Shown here in pieces: positions 1 to 5,594 of a DNA stretch of 5,668 nucleotides (position 1 is the first letter of the stretch; each line of letters opens with the position of its first letter). The notes below the pieces were generated by a model that was not told the origin of the DNA, searched no databases, and saw nothing but the letters and a program-made list of their open reading frames with translations. The stretch is from NCBI GenBank assembly GCA_012799755.1, contig JAAZKQ010000543.1, positions 1 through 5,668 of the forward strand, in the 5' to 3' direction. The position numbers were made by a program, and so were the translations under genes. This DNA is from Lentisphaerota bacterium (GTDB taxonomy: Bacteria > Verrucomicrobiota > Lentisphaeria > Oligosphaerales > Oligosphaeraceae).

Positions 1-468
1 GGCGAAGTGGCCTGTTCGGCTGTTGCCGCCGACGGCAAATTCTACTTTGCCAACAGCGGCGCTCTGGCTGCGGCTTTCGCCGCCGATAGCGGCGAGATAC
101 TCTGGCGCAATGACAACGTGCCCATGCCCGATGTGGCCTCGCCGGCGGTCGCCGCCGGCGTCATGTACCTTTTCACCAGCGGCGGCAGCGTTATTGGCCT
201 TGACGCCACGAACGGCGAGGAGCTTTACGAAGAGAATTTCGACAACGGCTTCTATTCGTCGCCGGTATGTGTTGATGGCCGGATCGTCGCGGTGAATTTG
301 GACGGTTTGCTGCTGGTGATCGAGCCGTCACGGGACAATTTCAAGGCCGTGGCGCGCTATGAAATTGGCAAGAAGGTCTTGGCGACGCCGGCCATTGCGC
401 AGCGGCGGCTGATCATCCGCTGTCAGGACAACGAGCTCATTTGCCTGGAGGCCGCCAATGATCCATGA
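1..468 (+). CDS. PQQ-like/BamB-like beta-propeller protein, C-terminal part (5' end cut by window)
   Basis: The frame is open from base 1, so the true start lies to the left and the GTG at 7 is only an internal codon. The visible 155 residues form about four consecutive PQQ-like propeller blades of roughly 38-42 residues. Each has the pattern of hydrophobic strand, 'dG.lya.d..tGe..W' and next strand: 'ADSGEILWR', 'LDATNGEELYE', 'LDGLLLVIEP' and 'QDNELICLEA'. The protein ends directly after a complete blade strand, as expected for the C-terminus of a closed propeller. Such repeats usually make protein-interaction platforms (BamB) or, with extra residues, quinoprotein dehydrogenases. No PQQ-binding residues can be recognised here, so an enzymatic role is not supported. 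Localisation cannot be judged without the N-terminus. The stop overlaps the next gene by 11 nt, so it is very likely in the same operon. A second propeller gene lies on the other side of the diaphorase gene. Confidence 0.85.
   Translation, partial: GEVACSAVAADGKFYFANSGALAAAFAADSGEILWRNDNVPMPDVASPAVAAGVMYLFTSGGSVIGLDATNGEELYEENFDNGFYSSPVCVDGRIVAVNLDGLLLVIEPSRDNFKAVARYEIGKKVLATPAIAQRRLIIRCQDNELICLEAANDP
447..450 (+). promoter_or_regulatory. Ribosome binding site for the fused diaphorase gene
   Basis: GGAG lies 7 nt before the ATG at 458, inside the end of the upstream propeller gene. It supports the chosen start and suggests translational coupling, because ribosomes finishing the upstream gene at 468 pass over this site. 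Confidence 0.6.
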
Positions 469-3445
469 GCTCCTGCCGACCTTGAATGCTCTGCAGCGCG
501 AGCACGGCTATCTGCCACTGGCCGAACTGCAACGCTATGCGAGCAACAGCGGCTTGAACATGGCGCGGATTTCCGCCGTGGCGACCTTCTATTCGCGCTT
601 TCGCTTGCAAGCGCAGGGGCGACACCACATCAAGGTCTGCGTCGGCGCGGCCTGTCATGTCAAGGGCGCCGACAGAGTCTACGATGCCTTTCGTCGTGCC
701 TTGGGTATTACGGGCACGGAGGACACGGATGCCGAGCGGCTCTTCACGGTTGGCACCGTTGCCTGTCTGGGCTGCTGCATGCTGGCGGTGGCCGTGCAGA
801 TTGACCAGCACATCTACGGCTGGGTTGAGCCCGCCGATGCCGAGCAGATCATTCGCGATTTCCTCAGCGAGCAGGCGCGTCCGCCTCGTGCTATCGTGAC
901 GGCGGCGCCGGCGGCGGACAGTGCGGAGATTCGACTCTGCCGTTGTTCGTCCTGTCGGGCTTCGGGCGCCGACGCCGTGTGGCAGGCTCTTGCTGAGGAC
1001 ATTGCAGCGCACAGCCTGCCGGTGCGCCTCAAGGAAGTCAGTTGCACGGGCCAGTCTTATTCGGCAGTGCGGCTGACGCTTGTCAACGCGGGGCTGACCT
1101 TCCATTACCAGCGGGTAAAGCCGGCGGAGGTCCCCGCCATACTTCACAGCCATTTCAGTCCCGATGGCCTGCTGGCCAAGTGGCGTTGGCGGGCTCATGG
1201 CGCCATTGATGCGATCTACCGTCGTGGCCGCTGTCCTTGTCAGGAAAGCACATCCGACGCCTTCGCCGAAAAACAGTGCCGCATCGTCACCGAGGGCAGC
1301 GCGGAGCATACGCCGACCGACCTGGCCGAATACCGCCGCCACGGCGGTTTTGAAGCCTATCTGCGTTGCTTGCGGCAATCGCCCCTGGAGCTGATTGAGT
1401 GTCTGGAGCAATCCGGCCTGCGCGGTCGCGGCGGCGGCGGTTTTCCGACCGGCAAAAAGTGGCGCTTGGCGTACGACGCGCCGGGCGACTGCAAGGTGCT
1501 CATCTGCAATGCCGATGAGGGCGATCCCGGGGCCTTCATGGATCGCATGCTGCTGGAGTCATTCCCTTACCGGGTCATTGAGGGCATGCTCATCGCCGCC
1601 GCAGTCTTGTCGGCGAAAGTGGCGATTGTTTACATCCGCGAGGAGTACGCCCTGGCCATTCACATTCTGGAAAAGGCCATTGCCGGCTGCGAAGCCGACG
1701 GCCTTTTCCGCCTGCTGGGCGACGACTTTCAGTTCAGGCTGTTTACGGGCGCCGGCGCCTTCGTCTGCGGTGAGGAGACGGCGCTGCTGGCGTCCATTGA
1801 GGGTTTTCCAGGCATCCCACGCGCGCGGCCGCCATTTCCCACCCATGCGGGCCTTAACGGCCTGCCCACGCTGATCAACAACGTGGAGACCTTCGCTTGC
1901 GTGCCGTGGATTATGCGGCATGGCCCGGCAGCCTTTGCCGCCCTGGGTACACGTCATTCCGCCGGCAGCAAGACCTTCGCGCTGGCCGGCAAAGTCCAGC
2001 GCGGCGGGCTCATTGAAGTGCCCATGGGCATTTCTTTGCGGGAGCTGGTTTTCGAGCTTGGGGGCGGCGTTGCCGAAGGCCATCACTTCAAGGCCGTGCT
2101 TATTGGCGGCCCTTCGGGCGGCTGTCTGCCCGAGGCGCTGCTTGACTTGCCGGTGGACTACGAGGCGCTTACTCAGGCCGGCGCCATCATGGGGTCGGGT
2201 GGGCTGGTCGTCCTTGATGAACGGGATTGCATGGTTGATATCGCTGCCTACTTTCTCCGTTTCGTGCGCGACGAATCTTGTGGTAAATGTACCTTTTGCC
2301 GCGAGGGCCTGAGTCAGCTCTGCGACATGGTGGAGGAACTGACCCGAAGGAGCGACGCTACGCGCACGGAAACTTTTCTCGCCGAAATCCAGGCCTTGGC
2401 CGAAGATATCCAGCGCGGTGCGCTCTGCGGTCTTGGGCGCACGGCGCCCAATGTGGTGCTGACGGCGTTGCGCTACTTCCGCGCTGAGTTTATCGCGCAC
2501 TTGGACGGTCGCTGTCCTGCGGGTAAATGCGTGGAGCTCACGCAGTTCGAGATTGGTGACAAGTGCATCGGCTGCACCAAATGCGCGCAGCACTGCGCGG
2601 CTGAGGCCATTGCTTTCACACCTTTGGCAAAGCACGCCATTGACCAGGAGCGCTGTGTGAGGTGCGGCGTCTGCCGGGACATCTGCCCGCAGCACGCCAT
2701 CACCGTGCGTACGACGGCGGCTGACGCAGCAGCGGCGACGCCTGTGCCGGCTGAGCCAGTCGAGGCGTCTTTGCCACCGTTGGCACCGGCGAATATATCG
2801 CCGGACGTGATTGCGCTTGATGGTCGCGAACTGCCCTTTGTGGCCGGCGCGACGCTTTTACAGCATGCCTTGCAGGCCGGCGTGTCGCTGCCGACCTTGT
2901 GCCATCATGAGGCGTGCCAGCCGCAGGCGCGCTGCATGGTCTGCGCGGTGTACGACGTGCAGCTTGGGCGTTTTGTGCCGGCCTGTGAAACCAAAGCCCT
3001 TGCCGGCCATGCCTATGAGAGCGACAGCGAGCGGGTGACGCGCTTCCGCCGCCGAGCGCTGGAGTTGCTGCTGAATCGTCATGATTTCCGCTGCGGCAGC
3101 TGTGCCAAACGGCAGACTTGCGTGCTGCTGGCGCTGATCAGGCGCTATGGCGCCAAGAAACGCCGTCGGCCGCCGTTGTCCGGCGAGCGCCTGGTACTGG
3201 CCAGTGGACTGGTGATAGAGCCGGACAAATGCGTACGCTGCGCTCGCTGTGTTGGCCTGGCCGCGCAGTTGGGGCTGCCCATGGGGTTCCAACAACGCGG
3301 CCGGCGTATGCATGTCGCCGCCGCTCTCGGTCTCAGCTGGGATGACGCGCTACGCGACGTGGCTGCTGCGCAGGCGCTGGCGGCTATCTGCCCGGTTGGC
3401 GCGCTGCATCTGGCGACAGGCGCCGGAAAGGACGGTGCTGAATGA
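458..3445 (+). CDS. Fused NADH:acceptor oxidoreductase, NuoE-NuoF-ferredoxin-HoxU/NuoG-N (HydCB + HydA-N-like electron-bifurcation core)
   Basis: This is a 995-residue cytoplasmic Fe-S flavoprotein; no signal peptide or membrane segment is seen. Domains in order: (1) residues 1-144, NuoE-like thioredoxin fold with [2Fe-2S] ligands C61, C66, C103, C107. (2) About 156-235, a second thioredoxin-like domain as in HydB N-termini, with C161, C166, C196 but S200 at the expected fourth ligand. (3) About 290-680, NuoF core: glycine-rich GLRGRGGGGFPTGKKW (NADH/FMN), CNADEGDPGAF (FMN), GAGAFVCGEETALL, PRARPPFP and INNVET, with the N3-type [4Fe-4S] site SCGKCTFCREG (C608, C611, C614) plus C657. (4) 681-691, HLDGRCPAGKC, typical of HydB/HndC. 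(5) 697-750, 2x[4Fe-4S] ferredoxin (C703/706/709/713 and C733/736/739/743). (6) 751-782, Ala/Pro linker. (7) 783-850, N1b-type [2Fe-2S], CX10CX2CX13C (C815, C826, C829, C843). (8) HX3CX2CX5C, N5-type (H875, C879, C882, C888). (9) C925, C928, C931 and C978, N4-type. The chain ends soon after C978, as in HoxU, with no H-cluster or molybdopterin domain. Known relatives use NADH with ferredoxin and/or a partner catalytic subunit; the partner here is unknown. The ATG at 458 has a good ribosome binding site, but the NuoE domain begins slightly short of its usual N-terminal helix. Confidence 0.93.
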   Translation: MIHELLPTLNALQREHGYLPLAELQRYASNSGLNMARISAVATFYSRFRLQAQGRHHIKVCVGAACHVKGADRVYDAFRRALGITGTEDTDAERLFTVGTVACLGCCMLAVAVQIDQHIYGWVEPADAEQIIRDFLSEQARPPRAIVTAAPAADSAEIRLCRCSSCRASGADAVWQALAEDIAAHSLPVRLKEVSCTGQSYSAVRLTLVNAGLTFHYQRVKPAEVPAILHSHFSPDGLLAKWRWRAHGAIDAIYRRGRCPCQESTSDAFAEKQCRIVTEGSAEHTPTDLAEYRRHGGFEAYLRCLRQSPLELIECLEQSGLRGRGGGGFPTGKKWRLAYDAPGDCKVLICNADEGDPGAFMDRMLLESFPYRVIEGMLIAAAVLSAKVAIVYIREEYALAIHILEKAIAGCEADGLFRLLGDDFQFRLFTGAGAFVCGEETALLASIEGFPGIPRARPPFPTHAGLNGLPTLINNVETFACVPWIMRHGPAAFAALGTRHSAGSKTFALAGKVQRGGLIEVPMGISLRELVFELGGGVAEGHHFKAVLIGGPSGGCLPEALLDLPVDYEALTQAGAIMGSGGLVVLDERDCMVDIAAYFLRFVRDESCGKCTFCREGLSQLCDMVEELTRRSDATRTETFLAEIQALAEDIQRGALCGLGRTAPNVVLTALRYFRAEFIAHLDGRCPAGKCVELTQFEIGDKCIGCTKCAQHCAAEAIAFTPLAKHAIDQERCVRCGVCRDICPQHAITVRTTAADAAAATPVPAEPVEASLPPLAPANISPDVIALDGRELPFVAGATLLQHALQAGVSLPTLCHHEACQPQARCMVCAVYDVQLGRFVPACETKALAGHAYESDSERVTRFRRRALELLLNRHDFRCGSCAKRQTCVLLALIRRYGAKKRRRPPLSGERLVLASGLVIEPDKCVRCARCVGLAAQLGLPMGFQQRGRRMHVAAALGLSWDDALRDVAAAQALAAICPVGALHLATGAGKDGAE
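3427..3432 (+). promoter_or_regulatory. Ribosome binding site for the lipoprotein propeller gene
   Basis: AAAGGA lies 9 nt before the ATG at 3442, within the last codons of the diaphorase gene. The start and the preceding stop share ATGA (3442-3445), a classic stop-start overlap that supports this start and translational coupling. Confidence 0.6.
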
Positions 3446-4572
3446 TCAGCAACTCGTTTGGCTGCAAGAGCTTGGTGGCGCTGCGTGGCGTGTGGCGATT
3501 TGCCCTTTGGTTCTGTCTGCTGTTGTCGTCCTGTCGGCGGGCGGGAGAGGCGGGCGGGGCGGCTGACGACGCCGCGCGTATGCAGGTGCGGAGTATGCAG
3601 ACCGGCCAGGTGTTGGCGCCGCCGGCGCTGATCGCCGGCGAAGTCGTCGCCGGGACAGCAGATGGTCGAGTGTTTTGCATGCGCGGCGAAGGCAGCTATT
3701 GCAAGCTGAGCGACTGCGCCATGACCAGCGCGGTGCGTTGCTTTGGCGAGCGCTTTTATGTCGGCGACGACGACGGCGTTTTGCACTGTTATGATGCGAA
3801 AGGCGAGATCCACTGGCGCTTCAAGACAGACGGGAAGATCACCGGCGCAGTGGTGGCTTGGCGCGACTTGATCATTGTCGGCTCCTACGATCAAGTTCTT
3901 TATGCACTGACAGCGGCGGATGGCGGTCTGCGCTGGCGTTGCGAGACCAAGGGCTTCATTCACGGCAGCGCGGCCATAGATGACGAGCAGGGCTGGATTT
4001 TCCTCGGCAATTGCGATGGCGTTCTGCGCAAGATCAGCGCCACAGATGGCAGCGTTCTTGCGGAGATTGACTTGGAATCGCCCATTCCCGCCAGCGTGGT
4101 CTATGCCGATGGTCGCTGTTACCTGCTTACCCACCAAGGCGATCTGCTCTGCGTGGATGGCGCCGGCATGGGCATCCGCTGGCGCAGCGCCACCGGCGAC
4201 GCCGCGACCTCGTCACCACTGCTGCTTAAGGACGCCGTACTGACCTGTTCGTCCGCCGGCGAAGTCGCGGTTTTTGACCGCGAAAATGGTACCTTGTTGA
4301 AGCGCCTGTCGGCGGAGCTGCGGCTGGCGCCGCTGGCGGCATTCAGCGCCGACATCGCTTGCGGCCTGAGCAAGCGCGGCATGCTCTATCTCTTCCCGGC
4401 GGCGAGGGGCTACGACCCGCTGCCGCTGAAAGACTGCCAGTGCGACGTGGAGAATGCGCCAGTCGCCGACGCCGGCGTAATTGCTTTCGCCGACGATCTT
4501 GGTGGCGTCTGGCGACTGGAATTGCCACCGGCATTCGTGCGTACGGTTTTGGCCGGCGCCGGAGCTTTATAG
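3442..4572 (+). CDS. Beta-propeller (PQQ-like/BamB-like) lipoprotein, eight blades
   Basis: The 376-residue product has a lipoprotein signal: basic N-region (K9, R15, R19), hydrophobic stretch FALWFCLLLSS (20-30) and lipobox LSS-C with C31 as the lipidated residue. The mature protein should be anchored on the outer side of a membrane. The residue after C31 is Arg rather than Asp, so under the E. coli Lol rule it would not be held in the inner membrane; whether that rule applies here is an inference. Residues about 52-362 contain eight PQQ-type blades, seen as repeated 'dG.ly..da..G...W' units such as DGVLHCYDAKGEIHWR, DQVLYALTAADGGLRWR, DGVLRKISATDGSVLA and GDLLCVDGAGMGIRWR. This is enough to close a propeller. 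The mature chain has 13 cysteines besides C31, including a CXC (332-334), which is unusual, and there is no CXXCH heme motif. The fold resembles the outer-membrane assembly factor BamB, but the context (NADH diaphorase) is not that of bamB. The exact role is unknown. Confidence 0.85.
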   Translation: MISNSFGCKSLVALRGVWRFALWFCLLLSSCRRAGEAGGAADDAARMQVRSMQTGQVLAPPALIAGEVVAGTADGRVFCMRGEGSYCKLSDCAMTSAVRCFGERFYVGDDDGVLHCYDAKGEIHWRFKTDGKITGAVVAWRDLIIVGSYDQVLYALTAADGGLRWRCETKGFIHGSAAIDDEQGWIFLGNCDGVLRKISATDGSVLAEIDLESPIPASVVYADGRCYLLTHQGDLLCVDGAGMGIRWRSATGDAATSSPLLLKDAVLTCSSAGEVAVFDRENGTLLKRLSAELRLAPLAAFSADIACGLSKRGMLYLFPAARGYDPLPLKDCQCDVENAPVADAGVIAFADDLGGVWRLELPPAFVRTVLAGAGAL

Positions 4573-4583
4573 ATCCCTTAGCC

Positions 4584-4592
4584 AAAGGTGGA
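4584..4592 (+). promoter_or_regulatory. Ribosome binding site that decides the ABC ATPase start
   Basis: The A/G-rich AAAGGTGGA lies 7 nt before ATG 4600. An upstream in-frame GTG at 4588 falls inside this site and would have no ribosome binding site of its own, so the ATG is the better start. Confidence 0.6.
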
Positions 4593-4599
4593 TGACCTC

Positions 4600-5274
4600 A
4601 TGTCAGTCCAAGTCAGGCATTTAGCCAAAGTTTTCAAGCATGCCGGCGGTGACGTGCAGCTGTTTCGCGACCTGAGTTTTGACGTTCCTGCCGGTGGCAG
4701 CGTCGCCCTGGTCGGGCCTTCCGGCAGCGGCAAGACCACGCTGCTGCGCCTGATAGCCGCGCTGGAAAGGCCCGACGCGGGCAGCATTGTCGTCAATGGC
4801 CAGGACGTCGTTGCCTTGAGCGGCGAGGATGCCCGGCGCTTCCGCCGGCAGAACATCGGTTTTGTTTACCAGGAACACCGGCTGCTGCCGCAGCTCACCG
4901 CGCTGGAGAATGTGTTGTTGCCGACCTTGGCTGAGAAAACGACGCGCAATGCCGGCGAGTATCGCGATGATGCCCGCCGTCTGCTTGCCGCCGTCGGGAT
5001 GTCCCAGCGGGAGACGTTTTTTCCGGACGAGATGTCCGGCGGCGAATGTCAGCGGGTGGCGTTGGCGCGCGCACTTATCCTGCGGCCGACATTGTTGCTG
5101 GCCGATGAGCCGACCGGCCAGCTTGACGCGGCGCGCGTCGAGCAGCTCCTGGCGCTGTTTCAGCAGATCAATCGTACTGAGGGCGTGACTATCCTCATGG
5201 CCACTCACAGTCGCCAAGCCATGACGTTTATGAAAGAACACGTCGTTCTCCGCCAAGACGATGGTGGAAAATAA
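4600..5274 (+). CDS. ABC transporter ATP-binding protein, LolD/MacB-type family
   Basis: The 224-residue nucleotide-binding subunit is of normal length for the LolD family. From ATG 4600 it shows Walker A GPSGSGKTT (39-47), Q-loop Q91 in YQEHRLLPQLTALENV (the 'YQ.H.LLP..TALENV' pattern typical of LolD), signature MSGGECQR (145-152, with M for L and E for Q), Walker B LLLADE with catalytic E170, D-loop GQLD (173-176; usually GNLD) and switch H203. LolD-family ATPases power FtsX-type permeases that extract lipoproteins from the inner membrane (LolCDE) or drive mechanotransmission and export (MacB, FtsE-like). No permease gene is seen in the window, so the partner must lie upstream or elsewhere. 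The gene follows the propeller lipoprotein gene by 27 nt with no terminator between them, which suggests one operon. True LolD function cannot be told from related export ATPases by this sequence alone, so no symbol is given. A longer form from GTG 4588 would add four residues. Confidence 0.93.
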   Translation: MSVQVRHLAKVFKHAGGDVQLFRDLSFDVPAGGSVALVGPSGSGKTTLLRLIAALERPDAGSIVVNGQDVVALSGEDARRFRRQNIGFVYQEHRLLPQLTALENVLLPTLAEKTTRNAGEYRDDARRLLAAVGMSQRETFFPDEMSGGECQRVALARALILRPTLLLADEPTGQLDAARVEQLLALFQQINRTEGVTILMATHSRQAMTFMKEHVVLRQDDGGK

Positions 5275-5353
5275 CAACAGTCCGGTGGATTCGTTTCGCA
5301 ATGTGAATGACTTTTATGAGGCTTTTCATGCGGTAATGTGCGGAATCTGGTGA
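5261..5353 (+). CDS. Possible small ORF (30 codons) overlapping the ABC gene end; unknown
   Basis: ATG 5261 starts a 30-residue frame that overlaps the last 14 nt of the ATPase gene and stops at TGA 5351-5353. The peptide begins MVENNNSPVDSF, continues with NVNDFYEAFHAV and ends CGIW. It has a plausible soluble-protein composition, but there is no convincing ribosome binding site (the preceding bases are CCGCCAAGACG) and no family is recognised. It could be a small protein, the 5' remnant of a truncated downstream gene, or chance. Overlap with the preceding stop would allow translational coupling. Confidence that it is expressed is low. Confidence 0.2.
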   Translation: MVENNNSPVDSFRNVNDFYEAFHAVMCGIW

Positions 5354-5401
5354 TAGAAAGAGAGAGTTGACACTGTGGTTGTATTGGTCAGGCAGCCGGT
5401 A

Positions 5402-5418
5402 GTGCCCCCACGGGGCAC
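5402..5418 (+). terminator. Hairpin, possible weak rho-independent terminator
   Basis: GTGCCCC-CAC-GGGGCAC is a perfect 7-bp stem with a 3-nt loop, followed by CTCTTTT. The T-run is short and interrupted, and the site is about 130 nt after the ATPase stop. It could end the operon transcript or simply be one unit of the palindrome cluster. Confidence 0.35.
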
Positions 5419-5431
5419 CTCTTTTGGGGTG
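5416..5431 (+). repeat. Alternative hairpin overlapping the preceding one
   Basis: CACCTC-TTTT-GGGGTG forms a 6-bp stem with one T-G wobble and a 4-nt loop. It shares CAC (5416-5418) with the right arm of the 5402-5418 hairpin, so the two cannot both form fully in one RNA. Confidence 0.4.
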
Positions 5432-5438
5432 TGTCTGT

Positions 5439-5458
5439 CCCCAGGCTAAAGCCTGGGG
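5439..5458. repeat. Perfect 8-bp palindrome with TAAA loop
   Basis: CCCCAGGC, loop TAAA, GCCTGGGG. This is the strongest hairpin in the window. It is followed by TTAAGC rather than a T-run, so it does not look like a standard terminator. It fits a REP-like repeat unit better. Confidence 0.7.
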
Positions 5459-5474
5459 TTAAGCATGGTTAAGC
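5457..5474. repeat. Direct repeat GGTTAAGC x2
   Basis: Two copies of GGTTAAGC (5457-5464 and 5467-5474) are separated by AT, giving a 10-bp period close to one helical turn. The repeat links the second and third palindromes. Confidence 0.6.
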
Positions 5475-5485
5475 GCCTACGGCGC
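5473..5485. repeat. Palindrome GCGCC-TAC-GGCGC
   Basis: A 5-bp perfect stem with a 3-nt loop, followed by AAAG. It is the third hairpin of the cluster. Confidence 0.6.
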
Positions 5486-5525
5486 AAAGTCGTGCATGCA
5501 TGATTGATAAGAAGTCCATGATGTG

Positions 5526-5542
5526 AATCGGCAATCGGCAAT
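5526..5542. repeat. Tandem heptamer AATCGGC (about 2.4 copies)
   Basis: AATCGGC is repeated twice and followed by a partial third copy (AAT). It lies between the hairpin cluster and the promoter-like site. Confidence 0.7.
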
Positions 5543-5563
5543 ATGGGTGGCTGCAAGCGATAT

Positions 5564-5594
5564 TTGACAGTGTACAGCGGAATGTGACTACCAT
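5564..5594 (+). promoter_or_regulatory. Weak sigma70-like promoter candidate
   Basis: TTGACA (5564-5569) matches the -35 consensus exactly. The best -10 candidate is TACCAT (5589-5594, four of six matches) at a long 19-bp spacing. It would read rightwards towards a gene beyond the window. Another TTGACA at 5367-5372 has no usable -10. Confidence 0.2.

Larger units (their letters stand above)
5402..5485. repeat. Composite cluster of short palindromes, REP-like intergenic element
   Basis: Within 84 bases there are three perfect inverted repeats with 3-4 nt loops: 5402-5418, 5439-5458 and 5473-5485, plus a wobble-containing hairpin at 5416-5431. Dense G+C-rich hairpins in otherwise lower-G+C intergenic DNA after an operon are characteristic of REP/BIME-type repeats. 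Such repeats are often mobilised by IS200-like (RAYT) transposases, but no transposase is present in the window. Whether other copies exist in the genome cannot be seen here. Confidence 0.6.

Noticed and set aside
7..9. GTG at 7 as a true start of the first gene
   Set aside because: The frame is open to base 1 and the protein starts in the middle of a propeller, so the gene is cut by the window edge.
1..468. Calling the propellers PQQ-dependent dehydrogenases
   Set aside because: Only the generic PQQ-like repeat is visible. No cofactor-binding or catalytic residues and no heme-binding CXXCH are seen in either propeller.
437..1411. Long open frame of 324 codons on the minus strand
   Set aside because: It lies antisense to the NuoE/NuoF part of the fusion gene, whose motifs are unmistakable. 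It shows no recognisable domain and is an effect of G+C-rich codon usage.
1559..2695. Minus-strand open frame of 378 codons
   Set aside because: It is antisense to the NuoF core and ferredoxin coding region. No motifs, and composition is typical of a shadow frame.
3145..4137. Minus-strand open frame of 330 codons spanning the diaphorase/propeller junction
   Set aside because: It covers two well-supported genes on the other strand and has no recognisable domain.
4588..4599. GTG 4588 as start of the ABC ATPase
   Set aside because: It overlaps the A/G-rich ribosome binding site that serves ATG 4600. The four extra residues are not needed by the family.
5367..5372. TTGACA as a promoter -35 box
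   Set aside because: No -10-like hexamer occurs at 15-19 bp spacing (the expected place reads around AGGCAG).
5402..5485. CRISPR array
   Set aside because: The palindromes differ from one another and there are no regularly spaced identical repeats or spacers of uniform length.
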